Origin: an uncultured Bacilli bacterium
GTDB lineage: Bacteria > Bacillota_I > Bacilli_A > RF39 > UBA660
Reading direction: 5' to 3'
Assembly: GCA_934095805.1 (NCBI GenBank)
Contig: CAKOKV010000071.1
Span: forward strand, 1-5,558
DNA length: 5,558 bases
This document shows, in pieces, positions 1 to 5,558 of the stretch (positions are counted from its first letter, which is position 1; every line of letters begins with the position of its first letter). Under the pieces are notes generated by a model. The model saw nothing but the letters and a program-made list of their open reading frames with translations, ran no database searches and was not told the origin of the DNA. Both the position numbers and the translations under genes were made by a program.

Positions 1-35
1 TTAAGAGGAATTTAAGAATATTAAAAAATACTGTA

Positions 36-57
36 AGAGGATGTGTAAGCATCCTCT
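36..57 (+). promoter_or_regulatory. Stem-loop just upstream of the sortase gene (leader hairpin or weak terminator)
   Basis: A perfect 8-bp inverted repeat, AGAGGATG (36-43) and CATCCTCT (50-57), encloses a 6-base loop (TGTAAG). It ends 8 bases before the sortase Shine-Dalgarno sequence. The downstream sequence, AATTTATTA, is only a weak U-tract, so this could be a poor intrinsic terminator for an upstream gene outside the window or a structured 5' leader of the sortase operon. I see no convincing -35/-10 pair in bases 1-35, so the operon promoter may lie off the left edge. Confidence 0.5.
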
Positions 58-79
58 AATTTATTAGAAGGAGCAATCT

Positions 80-847
80 ATGAATAATATCGAAAATAAA
101 AAAGACTATGAAACTTCTTATAAAGTTAATAATAAAAAAGAAATTTCAATACCACTAATTCCTTTACTAATAATTTTAATTGTGATTTCTATATTTATAT
201 TTAAAATTTGTCTAACTAATTCAAAAGTTATTGCATCAACTGATGATAATATATCTAACGAATCAAATACTACAGAAAACAAGCTAAACAACACAGAAGA
301 AATTTTAATTGGTTTACAAGATGAAGTTAATGATAATTCTACTAATGAAGAATCAAATGTAGTAGAAGAAACTAATACAACTAATAATATACCACAGTCC
401 AATACACCAAAAGTTACTACATATACTGCATCTGATGGGAAAAAATATGATATTGTAGGGAGATTAGAAATTCCAAGTTTAGGAATAAAATATCCTATAT
501 TATCATCAACATCTGATGCACTACTAAAAGTTTCTTTAAATAAATATTGGGGTGCAAATCCTAATGAAATAGGTAATATGGTTGTAGTAGGGCATAATTA
601 TAAAAATGGTAAATTTTTTAGTAAGTTACCTAACATTGAAGAAGGTGCAATAATTAATATTACAGATTTAGATGGAAGAACTTTAGAATATAAAGTATAT
701 GAAACAAATGTCATTGATCCTTATGATAATAGTTGCACAAGTCAACTAACAAATGGTAAAATAGAAGTAACATTAATAACTTGTTTCTATGAAAATGGAA
801 ATATACACGCAACTAAGAGATTTGTAGCAAAAGCTAGAGCTAATTAA
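80..847 (+). CDS. Membrane-anchored sortase (cysteine transpeptidase), possibly class D-like
   Basis: Sortases cleave a C-terminal sorting signal of an exported protein and join it through a thioacyl-enzyme to a cell-wall or pilin amine, acting on the outer face of the membrane. The 255-residue protein has a short polar N-terminus, one hydrophobic segment (about residues 25-45) and a low-complexity Asn/Thr/Glu/Ser stalk (about 52-115). The sortase beta-barrel starts near residue 123 (VGRLEIPSLGI). The catalytic triad is readable: His172 in VVVGHNYKNGKFF, Cys235 in TLITC and Arg247 in TKRFVAKA. The start is supported by AGAAGGAG at 66-73. It is first in a three-gene operon with lemA and a DUF2207 gene. 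No LPXTG-like substrate is encoded in the window, so the target is unknown. Family assignment is firm; the class is tentative, because classes B, D and E share similar motifs. Confidence 0.93.
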   Translation: MNNIENKKDYETSYKVNNKKEISIPLIPLLIILIVISIFIFKICLTNSKVIASTDDNISNESNTTENKLNNTEEILIGLQDEVNDNSTNEESNVVEETNTTNNIPQSNTPKVTTYTASDGKKYDIVGRLEIPSLGIKYPILSSTSDALLKVSLNKYWGANPNEIGNMVVVGHNYKNGKFFSKLPNIEEGAIINITDLDGRTLEYKVYETNVIDPYDNSCTSQLTNGKIEVTLITCFYENGNIHATKRFVAKARAN

Positions 848-853
848 GGAGGT
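846..853 (+). promoter_or_regulatory. Strong ribosome binding site for lemA, overlapping the sortase stop codon
   Basis: AAGGAGGT overlaps the TAA stop of the sortase gene (845-847) and lies 5 bases before the lemA ATG at 859. It is a near-perfect anti-Shine-Dalgarno match, fixes the lemA start, and suggests translational coupling within the operon. Confidence 0.85.
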
Positions 854-858
854 AAAAA

Positions 859-1407
859 ATGATTAATTATTTAATAATTGGAGTTTGTATAATTATACTA
901 TTATATATATTTATTACATTTAATAGCTTAATAAAAATGAGAAACTTGGTAAGAGAAGCATTTTCTACAATGGATATTTATTTAAAGAAAAGATGGGACT
1001 TAGTTCCGAATCTAGTTGAAGTTGTTAAAGGTTATGCAAAACATGAAAGAGAAACTTTAGAAAAAGTAATATCAGCAAGAGCAACATCTTATAATGCAAT
1101 GTCTAATCAACAAAAGATGAATAGTGATAAGCAACTATCAAATGATATTTCAAGAATTTTAGCAATATCTGAAAGTTATCCAGACTTAAAAGCCAATACG
1201 CATTTTATTCAATTAAGTAAAGAGTTATCTCAAATTGAAACAGATATAGCTAATAGTAGAAAATATTATAATGGTACTGTAAGAAACTTTAATGACAAAG
1301 TTCAAATGTTTCCAAGTAATATAATTGCTTTCTTATTCAGATTTAAAAGTGAGAATATGTTTGCAATAACTTCTGAAGAAAAAGAAAATGTAAAGGTGGA
1401 ATTTTAA
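859..1407 (+). CDS. lemA: LemA family membrane protein
   Basis: LemA proteins are small membrane-anchored, mostly helical proteins of poorly defined function, often encoded beside DUF2207 or TPM-domain membrane proteins. This 182-residue protein, a usual length for the family, has a single N-terminal transmembrane helix (about residues 3-21). It is followed by the family signature around residues 41-62 (YLKKRWDLVPNLVEVVKGYA) and the conserved YN..V..FN element at residues 137-145 (YNGTVRNFN). Coiled-coil-like helices fill the region between. The start is fixed by AAGGAGGT. The next gene begins one base after its stop codon and has its ribosome binding site inside the lemA 3' end, so the two are almost certainly co-translated. 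The molecular role is not established, and the sequence does not reveal it. Confidence 0.93.
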   Translation: MINYLIIGVCIIILLYIFITFNSLIKMRNLVREAFSTMDIYLKKRWDLVPNLVEVVKGYAKHERETLEKVISARATSYNAMSNQQKMNSDKQLSNDISRILAISESYPDLKANTHFIQLSKELSQIETDIANSRKYYNGTVRNFNDKVQMFPSNIIAFLFRFKSENMFAITSEEKENVKVEF

Positions 1408-1408
1408 A

Positions 1409-3490
1409 ATGAAAAGTAGATATAAAAATTTATATATTTCATTCTTTTTTGTATTGTTTTTTATCTTTATGATAATACCAAATAAATCATTAGGTGTTTC
1501 TCCAGGATACATTATAAAAGACTATAATGTTGAAGTTACTGTAAATGAAAATAATAGTTTTGATATTGTAGAAACTATAACTGCAAATTTTTCAGAAGAA
1601 AAACATGGTATTATAAGAAAGATACCTACATCAAATTCTATTGTAAGAAATGATGGAAGTAAAGCTAAAAATCATGCTTTTGTTACAAATATTGAAGTAA
1701 GTGATTCATATAGTAAAAGTAGTAGTTCTGATTATATATCATTAAAAATAGGAAGTTCCGCTAAAACCTTATTAGGAGATTACACTTATACAATTAAATA
1801 TAAGTATTACATTATTGGTAAGGATGGACTAGAAAATGCTGATGAGCTTTATTTCAACCTAATTGGAACAGAATGGGATACAAGTATAGAAAACGTTAAT
1901 TTTAAAGTTAATATGCCAAAAGATTTCGATTCTTCTTTATTGGGATTCTCAAGTGGATATAAAGGTTCACAAGAAAGTTCTAATGTAGAGTATAAAGTAG
2001 ATGGAAAAATTATAACAGGAAGAATAAAAAATCCTTTAAAATCAAATCAAGGTCTTACTATAAGATTAACTTTGCCAGATAAATACTTCTTTAATATATT
2101 GAGTTCATTTGAAAAAAACTATATGAAAATTGTATTAATAATTGGAAGTTTATTTTTATTAAGAGCATTTATTTTATGGTTTAAATATGGAAAAGATGAA
2201 AAGGTTATAGAAACTGTAGAATTTTATCCACCCAAAGGATATAATTCAGCAGAAATAGGATATATGTATAATGGAAAAGCAACAAATGAAGCAATAATTT
2301 CTACATTAGTACAATTAGCTAATAAAGGTTATATTAAAATTGAAGAAATTGAAAAAAAAGGCGTTATAAATACCAAAACATTTAGAATTATAAAATTAAA
2401 AAATTATGATGAAAATGACTATGTTGAAAAGACATTTTTCAATGGCTTGTTTAAATACGGAGAACCTGATCCAGATGTCATTGAAAAATATATTAGAGAT
2501 GCTGAAATCAAGGGAGAAAAAATCTCAAGATTTAAGTTAAACTCATATAAAAGGTATTTACCAATTAAGGTAGTTACAGAAAAGAATTTAAAAAATAAGT
2601 TTTATACTACTATAAATAGTATAAAAAGACATCTGGAATATAATAAAGATGAAATATATGAGAAAAACGATAAAAAACAGCATAAAATTAAATCTACACT
2701 TAAAAATATATGTTTTTTAGCACTATGTAATATATTTATACAGTCAAATGCAATTTTATTGCATAAAATATTAACTGTTGTTGTTTTGCAGTTTAGCATA
2801 GTAAAATTATTCAATATAATTTTCTTTGATAGAAGGAAAACAGTTGGAAATCTTTTATCTGTTATTATTTTCGGTGGATTATCAACTTACTTTATAAAGA
2901 ATTTTGTATATCCATGTATGATTTTAAATGCAGAAGTTAAACAGTTTTATATTATTGTTTTAGTTGGAATGATAGTATTAGCTATTTTAAATATTTTAAT
3001 GTCAAAACGAACAGCTTATGGAACACAAATACTAGGACAAATAAAAGGTTTTAGGAGATTTTTGGAAAATGCAGAAAAAGGTCAATTAGAAACATTAGTA
3101 GAGGAAAATCCTGAATATTTTTATGATATTTTACCTTATACTTATGCTTTAGGGGTATCAAAAAAATGGATGAAACAATTTGAAACAATAGCAATTCAAC
3201 CTCCAGAATGGTATGATAGCTCATATAGTAGTTTTAATACTAATGATTTTACAAGATTATTAGATAATACTATGAAAGATGTATCAGATTCTATGACTTT
3301 TGGAGCAAAAGAATATCATGAACCAAGAACTCATTATAGTTTTTCAGATTCATCTTCGAGTTATGATAGTTCTAGCTCAGACAGTTCATCATCATATGAT
3401 TCAGGTGGTGGAAGTTCCGGAGGTGGCTCTGGCGGACGGAGGAGGAAGCTCTTGGTAAGTAAAAAGAAGGTCAATTTGGCCTTCTTTTAA
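1409..3490 (+). CDS. DUF2207 family multi-pass membrane protein, with an apparent frameshift at its extreme C-terminus
   Basis: The gene follows lemA by one base; its ribosome binding site AAAGGTGGA (1392-1400) lies in the lemA end. The layout is the usual DUF2207 one. There is a signal peptide or first helix (about residues 8-29), then an extracellular DUF2207 domain (about 32-225) with VTVNENNSFDIVETI and HGIIRKIP. A membrane helix follows (241-258), then a cytoplasmic winged-helix-like segment starting PPKGYNSAEIGY (274-285). Further hydrophobic segments lie near 433-450, 454-473, 480-500 and 513-531. A conserved NPEYFYDILPY-TYALGV element (567-583) precedes a Ser/Asp then Gly-rich tail (645-676). 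As written, the frame continues from residue 677 as RRRKLLVSKKK and runs through the terminator to TAA at 3488. Dropping one base near 3437 gives GGGGGSSW and TAA at 3456-3458, about 682 residues, the ending expected for this family. The function is unknown; a role at the envelope is inferred from topology and neighbours. Confidence 0.9.
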   Translation: MKSRYKNLYISFFFVLFFIFMIIPNKSLGVSPGYIIKDYNVEVTVNENNSFDIVETITANFSEEKHGIIRKIPTSNSIVRNDGSKAKNHAFVTNIEVSDSYSKSSSSDYISLKIGSSAKTLLGDYTYTIKYKYYIIGKDGLENADELYFNLIGTEWDTSIENVNFKVNMPKDFDSSLLGFSSGYKGSQESSNVEYKVDGKIITGRIKNPLKSNQGLTIRLTLPDKYFFNILSSFEKNYMKIVLIIGSLFLLRAFILWFKYGKDEKVIETVEFYPPKGYNSAEIGYMYNGKATNEAIISTLVQLANKGYIKIEEIEKKGVINTKTFRIIKLKNYDENDYVEKTFFNGLFKYGEPDPDVIEKYIRDAEIKGEKISRFKLNSYKRYLPIKVVTEKNLKNKFYTTINSIKRHLEYNKDEIYEKNDKKQHKIKSTLKNICFLALCNIFIQSNAILLHKILTVVVLQFSIVKLFNIIFFDRRKTVGNLLSVIIFGGLSTYFIKNFVYPCMILNAEVKQFYIIVLVGMIVLAILNILMSKRTAYGTQILGQIKGFRRFLENAEKGQLETLVEENPEYFYDILPYTYALGVSKKWMKQFETIAIQPPEWYDSSYSSFNTNDFTRLLDNTMKDVSDSMTFGAKEYHEPRTHYSFSDSSSSYDSSSSDSSSSYDSGGGSSGGGSGGRRRKLLVSKKKVNLAFF
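3462..3488. terminator. Bidirectional intrinsic terminator between the two convergent operons
   Basis: An 11-bp stem, AAAAGAAGGTC (3462-3472) with GGCCTTCTTTT (3478-3488), one T-G wobble and an AATTT loop, is flanked by A-runs and T-runs on both sides, so it can act in either direction. It begins 3 bases after the restored DUF2207 stop (3456-3458). On the minus strand it contains the last codons and TGA stop (3471-3473) of the 150-residue protein gene, so the hairpin and that coding end overlap. Confidence 0.85.
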
Positions 3491-3923
3491 AAATATTAGC
3501 AATTTTCTTGAAAAATCTAGTTATAAAGTTTTCTTTATATACAACCATCATATTATTATCTAAAGTAACATTATTTAGATTTTTTCTTTTCTGAAAAATC
3601 TCATCAATATCTTTATATTGACTCTTTTTTAATTCTTCAGCTTTTAATAATTCTTCATTATCTTTTAATTTAAAATTTTGTTTTTCTTCATCGGTTGCCC
3701 AATAACTTCTATATATTAAAGATAAAATACTTTCAGTTTCTTTTAGTAATGTTTGTTTGTCTATTTCTAAATCTGTTTTTATATTAGTTTGATAATCTGT
3801 ATTCATATTATCTTTTATAAAATCCATAAATTTAGTTGGTATTTTAGCTAACAATTCCTGATCTGTATTTTTTAATATATCATAAACTTCTTTAAATGAG
3901 TTTTTATATATTTCATCTATCAT
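3471..3923 (-). CDS. Uncharacterised 150-residue protein, co-translated with the amidoligase
   Basis: I do not recognise a named domain. The protein is mostly helical and charged. It has an N-terminal helix (about residues 1-20), an IPTKFMDFIKDN segment (28-39), and a central helix ending in the aromatic patch IYRSYWAT (70-77). A Lys/Glu-rich stretch (78-112) comes next, followed by a cationic amphipathic C-terminus (about 132-148, NFITRFFKKIANIFKRR). The pattern resembles short hypothetical proteins of gut Firmicutes, from memory only. There is no signal peptide or clear membrane helix. Its ATG overlaps the amidoligase end by 11 bases, and its ribosome binding site AAAGGGGA (3932-3939) lies inside that gene, so the pair is translationally coupled. 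The coupling suggests a partner, regulator or substrate of the amidoligase, but this is inference. The last codons lie within the terminator hairpin. Confidence 0.8.
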   Translation of the reverse strand: MIDEIYKNSFKEVYDILKNTDQELLAKIPTKFMDFIKDNMNTDYQTNIKTDLEIDKQTLLKETESILSLIYRSYWATDEEKQNFKLKDNEELLKAEELKKSQYKDIDEIFQKRKNLNNVTLDNNMMVVYKENFITRFFKKIANIFKRRPN

Positions 3924-5022
3924 ATTCTATATCCCCTTTATCATTTGTTCTTGACATCACACTTTTTATATGTGCATATGTTGAACGAACTATATCTGCT
4001 GGTGTTCTCATAGCAATTTGTCTAAATTCTTCTCTTTTAAATCTATTTTGAGCAAAACCTTTTCTATCATTTTTTTGAAATACTTGAGAATCTTTTACAG
4101 ATTGCCATCTTTCCATATAAATTTTTTTATCTTCAGAGTCATCCATTATAAGATTTAAAAAACTTTCAGCTTTTTGTTCTTCGCTCACATCAGTTTTATA
4201 GAAATCTGCTAATTTTCCATTATACATTTCTGGATTTTCGGTCATTTTTATTGCAGTATTCATTAATGAGCCATACAAAAAAACATTTTGCTTTATTACA
4301 CTAGGGTCTAAAGTTCCGTTCGCCATTCTAAATTCAATGGTATTTTTCTTGCTATTTCCTATGTTAGTTAGATTTAATCCAGCATATCGTCTTTCATCTA
4401 ATTTATATTTGCCAGCAAGAGTTTTTAATCTTCCAAATTTTTTATATGATACTTTCAAAGTACCATTCTCTATTTGTTTTAATATTTTCTTTCCAGTAGG
4501 TGCAGCCATTCCATTTCTCCACAATGCAGAAACAATATGAATTCCTTTGAAATCTTTATTTATTGCGCCTTTTCTTATAGGATTATTTTTGTCATTACAC
4601 ATTTTATATAATAGTTCTTCAGATTCAGCATATAATTTTAGAAAATTTCTCATCTTATCTGGATCCTTTGATAAGCAATTTGCATCAAAATGGATATGTA
4701 GACCACATTTGCTATCTGCAATAACTTCATCACCATATTTCCCTGGATATTTTTTCATCTGTTCACATATATCTGATATATTTTCCCAATCTTGTTCAGT
4801 ATCATGTAATATTGGTGAAACTAATTCTGCTCCGCCTTCACCAACAAGAGATTCTTCACTTTTTGTTGCCATATGCCATTTTTTACTTTTTATATATTCA
4901 GCGCTTTCACCAGTATATAAGCTATTTTTTCCTTTTGTTTTTACATTAAATGCTTCTAATTCTATTCCAAATTTAAAATCTTTTGGTAATCCTAATCTAT
5001 CAAAATTTTTCGTATATTTCAT
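3913..5022 (-). CDS. Amidoligase_2 family protein (glutamine-synthetase-fold COOH-NH2 ligase)
   Basis: Members of this family (Pfam Amidoligase_2) are predicted ATP-dependent ligases that join a carboxylate to an amine, with proposed roles in peptide or protein modification or small-molecule synthesis; most are untested. The family motifs appear in order in this 369-residue protein. They are FGIELE at 18-23 (E21, E23), GEGGAELVSP at 61-70 (E66), CGLHIHFD at 106-113 (H109, H111), RYAGLNLTN at 212-220, and TIEFRMANGTLDP at 228-240 (E230, R232). The acidic and His residues are the expected metal/ATP-binding positions of the fold, and all are present, so the enzyme is probably active. A Lys/Arg-rich helical C-terminal part (about 280-369) is not recognised. 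There is no signal peptide, so it is cytoplasmic. The start is constrained by an in-frame stop at 5035-5037, and the next Met (51) would remove FGIELE. The Shine-Dalgarno is weak. It is first in a two-gene unit with the 150-residue protein. Confidence 0.88.
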   Translation of the reverse strand: MKYTKNFDRLGLPKDFKFGIELEAFNVKTKGKNSLYTGESAEYIKSKKWHMATKSEESLVGEGGAELVSPILHDTEQDWENISDICEQMKKYPGKYGDEVIADSKCGLHIHFDANCLSKDPDKMRNFLKLYAESEELLYKMCNDKNNPIRKGAINKDFKGIHIVSALWRNGMAAPTGKKILKQIENGTLKVSYKKFGRLKTLAGKYKLDERRYAGLNLTNIGNSKKNTIEFRMANGTLDPSVIKQNVFLYGSLMNTAIKMTENPEMYNGKLADFYKTDVSEEQKAESFLNLIMDDSEDKKIYMERWQSVKDSQVFQKNDRKGFAQNRFKREEFRQIAMRTPADIVRSTYAHIKSVMSRTNDKGDIEYDR

Positions 5023-5048
5023 AATTTCACACTTTCACTATTATTCTA

Positions 5049-5082
5049 ATTATATTTTACTATAAAAGATAAAAAAAAACAA
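5049..5082 (-). promoter_or_regulatory. Putative sigma-A promoter for the amidoligase unit
   Basis: On the minus strand TTGTTT (5082-5077) is followed after 17 bases by TAAAAT (5059-5054). A perfect TATAAT overlaps it at 5054-5049 but with a longer, less favourable spacing. The spacer is T-rich. Transcription would start near 5045, leaving a leader of about 20-25 bases before the ATG at 5022. The leader has only a weak Shine-Dalgarno resemblance (GTGAAAGTG), unlike the strong sites of the neighbouring genes, so the amidoligase may be expressed at a low level. In an AT-rich genome such matches arise by chance, so confidence is moderate. Confidence 0.5.
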
Positions 5083-5095
5083 TAATTCTAGTAGT

Positions 5096-5131
5096 TTTGA
5101 ACATAAAAAAGAATTTCACTTCACGTTCAAA
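5096..5131. repeat. Short inverted repeat upstream of the amidoligase promoter
   Basis: TTTGAAC (5096-5102) and GTTCAAA (5125-5131) form a perfect 7-bp inverted repeat separated by 22 bases, lying just upstream of the putative -35 element. It could be a two-site operator, but it may be chance. The rest of the gap between the amidoligase and the acyl-CoA synthetase gene holds only the promoter, a 12-bp palindrome at 5146-5157 and the terminator. Confidence 0.3.
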
Positions 5132-5158
5132 TTAGTCACCTCTAAAATTTCGAAATTA

Positions 5159-5190
5159 AAAAAAGACGAACGTTAATGTCCGTCTTTTTT
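5159..5190. terminator. Intrinsic terminator downstream of the acyl-CoA synthetase gene
   Basis: AAAAAAGACG (5159-5168) pairs perfectly with CGTCTTTTTT (5181-5190) around a 12-base loop in which a few more bases can pair (ACG with TGT-type pairing after one mismatch). It lies about 15 bases past the stop codon of the minus-strand acyl-CoA synthetase, and the minus strand has a run of T after the stem, so it should end that transcript. The A- and T-runs on both sides make it potentially bidirectional. It separates that gene from the amidoligase unit. Confidence 0.85.
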
Positions 5191-5204
5191 AAAAACTATG
5201 CTTT

Positions 5205-5558
5205 TTATTTATTGCTCTCTTTCATCTCTTTATTAAGTTCTTTATATCTCTTAATTTTCATAGTAGAAGTTTTTTCAAACTCTCCCTCTTTAATCTCAAG
5301 AGCCTTAACTGCTTTGTAAGAAGTCAATTTTTTATTTACTTCTTTGATATTTTTCCAAATTACATCATAAATTTCTTTTTCAGAAAGGTCACCATGTAGT
5401 TCTTTGATTTTATCATAATCTGGAATAACCCTTGCAGTAATAATCAATTCTTTTTCTTCTCTTCTACTGTTGGCTTCTGGCTTTTTACCATAAACCATAG
5501 ATTCTTTTATTTCATCTACTTTGTCTAATAGCATTTCGATTTCTTCTGGATATATATT
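5205..5558 (-). CDS. AMP-forming acyl-CoA synthetase (ANL superfamily), C-terminal part only, cut by the window edge
   Basis: The reading frame stays open to the window edge, so the Met at 5534 is internal and not the start. The visible 117 residues form the mobile C-terminal domain of an adenylate-forming enzyme. They begin at the edge with NIYPEEIE, the A8-type hinge motif, then continue with KESMVYG and a stretch of beta-alpha-beta character. They end in EKTSTMKIKRYKE, the A10-type motif, whose Lys (codon 5258-5256) is the expected catalytic lysine for adenylation. The pattern VKALEIKEGEFEKT-S/T-T-x-KIKRYK is typical of long-chain fatty acyl-CoA ligases, so activation of a fatty or other carboxylic acid to its CoA thioester is the likely reaction. 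The substrate cannot be read, because the binding pocket lies in the missing N-terminal domain. The stop is TAA at 5207-5205, followed by a good terminator. Confidence 0.88.
   Translation of the reverse strand, partial: NIYPEEIEMLLDKVDEIKESMVYGKKPEANSRREEKELIITARVIPDYDKIKELHGDLSEKEIYDVIWKNIKEVNKKLTSYKAVKALEIKEGEFEKTSTMKIKRYKELNKEMKESNK

Noticed and set aside
3..59. Short open frame running in from the left edge and ending at TAA 57-59
   Set aside because: It gives only 18 codons, covers the hairpin and has no recognisable protein pattern, so it cannot be called a gene end.
118..402. 94-codon minus-strand open frame opposite the sortase N-terminus
   Set aside because: It mirrors the low-complexity Asn/Thr/Glu stalk of the sortase; no ribosome binding site or domain.
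2602..2814. 70-codon minus-strand open frame inside the DUF2207 gene
   Set aside because: Antisense to coding sequence with transmembrane character, with no independent support.
3350..3430. Ser/Asp and Gly repeats as a CRISPR or tandem-repeat element
   Set aside because: The repeats are short, imperfect and in frame, and they encode the low-complexity tail usual for DUF2207 proteins.
4337..4540. 67-codon plus-strand open frame opposite the amidoligase gene
   Set aside because: Antisense shadow of conserved amidoligase codons, with no ribosome binding site or family features.
4547..5065. 172-codon plus-strand open frame opposite the amidoligase gene
   Set aside because: It lies antisense to a gene with clear family motifs, and its translation is a hydrophobic/Ser-rich shadow with no recognisable domain or ribosome binding site.
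5205..5534. Reading the acyl-CoA synthetase fragment as a complete 109-residue protein starting at the Met at 5534
   Set aside because: The frame is open upstream to the window edge and encodes NIYPEEIE, a conserved internal hinge motif, so that Met is internal and the gene is cut by the window.

Overview
The window is very AT-rich, with strong AAGGAGG-type ribosome binding sites, short A/T-flanked hairpin terminators, and TGA used as a stop codon (two minus-strand genes) while TGG encodes Trp. The gene content (sortase, LemA, DUF2207, amidoligase) and base composition suggest a low-GC Gram-positive (Firmicutes), most likely a Clostridia-like or related gut anaerobe using the standard bacterial code. 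This assignment is inferred, since no marker gene is present.

Left half, plus strand (about 36-3490): a tight three-gene operon, all envelope-directed. A membrane-anchored sortase (80-847) is followed 11 bases later by a LemA-family protein (859-1407) and, with a 1-base gap, by a large DUF2207 membrane protein with a Ser/Gly-rich tail (1409-~3458). LemA next to DUF2207 is a common pairing; a sortase at the head is less usual, and no LPXTG-type substrate is visible. The DUF2207 gene carries what looks like a single-base insertion (or a +1 frameshift site) near 3437. Dropping one base restores the family-typical GGGGGSSW ending and a TAA stop at 3456-3458, just before the terminator hairpin. 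As written, the frame reads through the terminator with a foreign-looking basic tail.

Right half, minus strand: a two-gene unit reading leftwards. An amidoligase_2-family enzyme (5022-3913, glutamine-synthetase-fold COOH-NH2 ligase) overlaps by 11 bases an uncharacterised 150-residue protein (3923-3471) with a cationic, amphipathic C-terminus. A plausible promoter lies just upstream at 5054-5082. This pair is the best candidate for a poorly described system: a peptide or protein amide-bond-forming enzyme with a co-translated partner or substrate. The two operons converge on a shared bidirectional terminator (3462-3488) that overlaps the end of the 150-residue gene.

Far right: the C-terminal end of an AMP-forming acyl-CoA synthetase (ANL superfamily), minus strand, running off the window edge, with its own terminator at 5159-5190.
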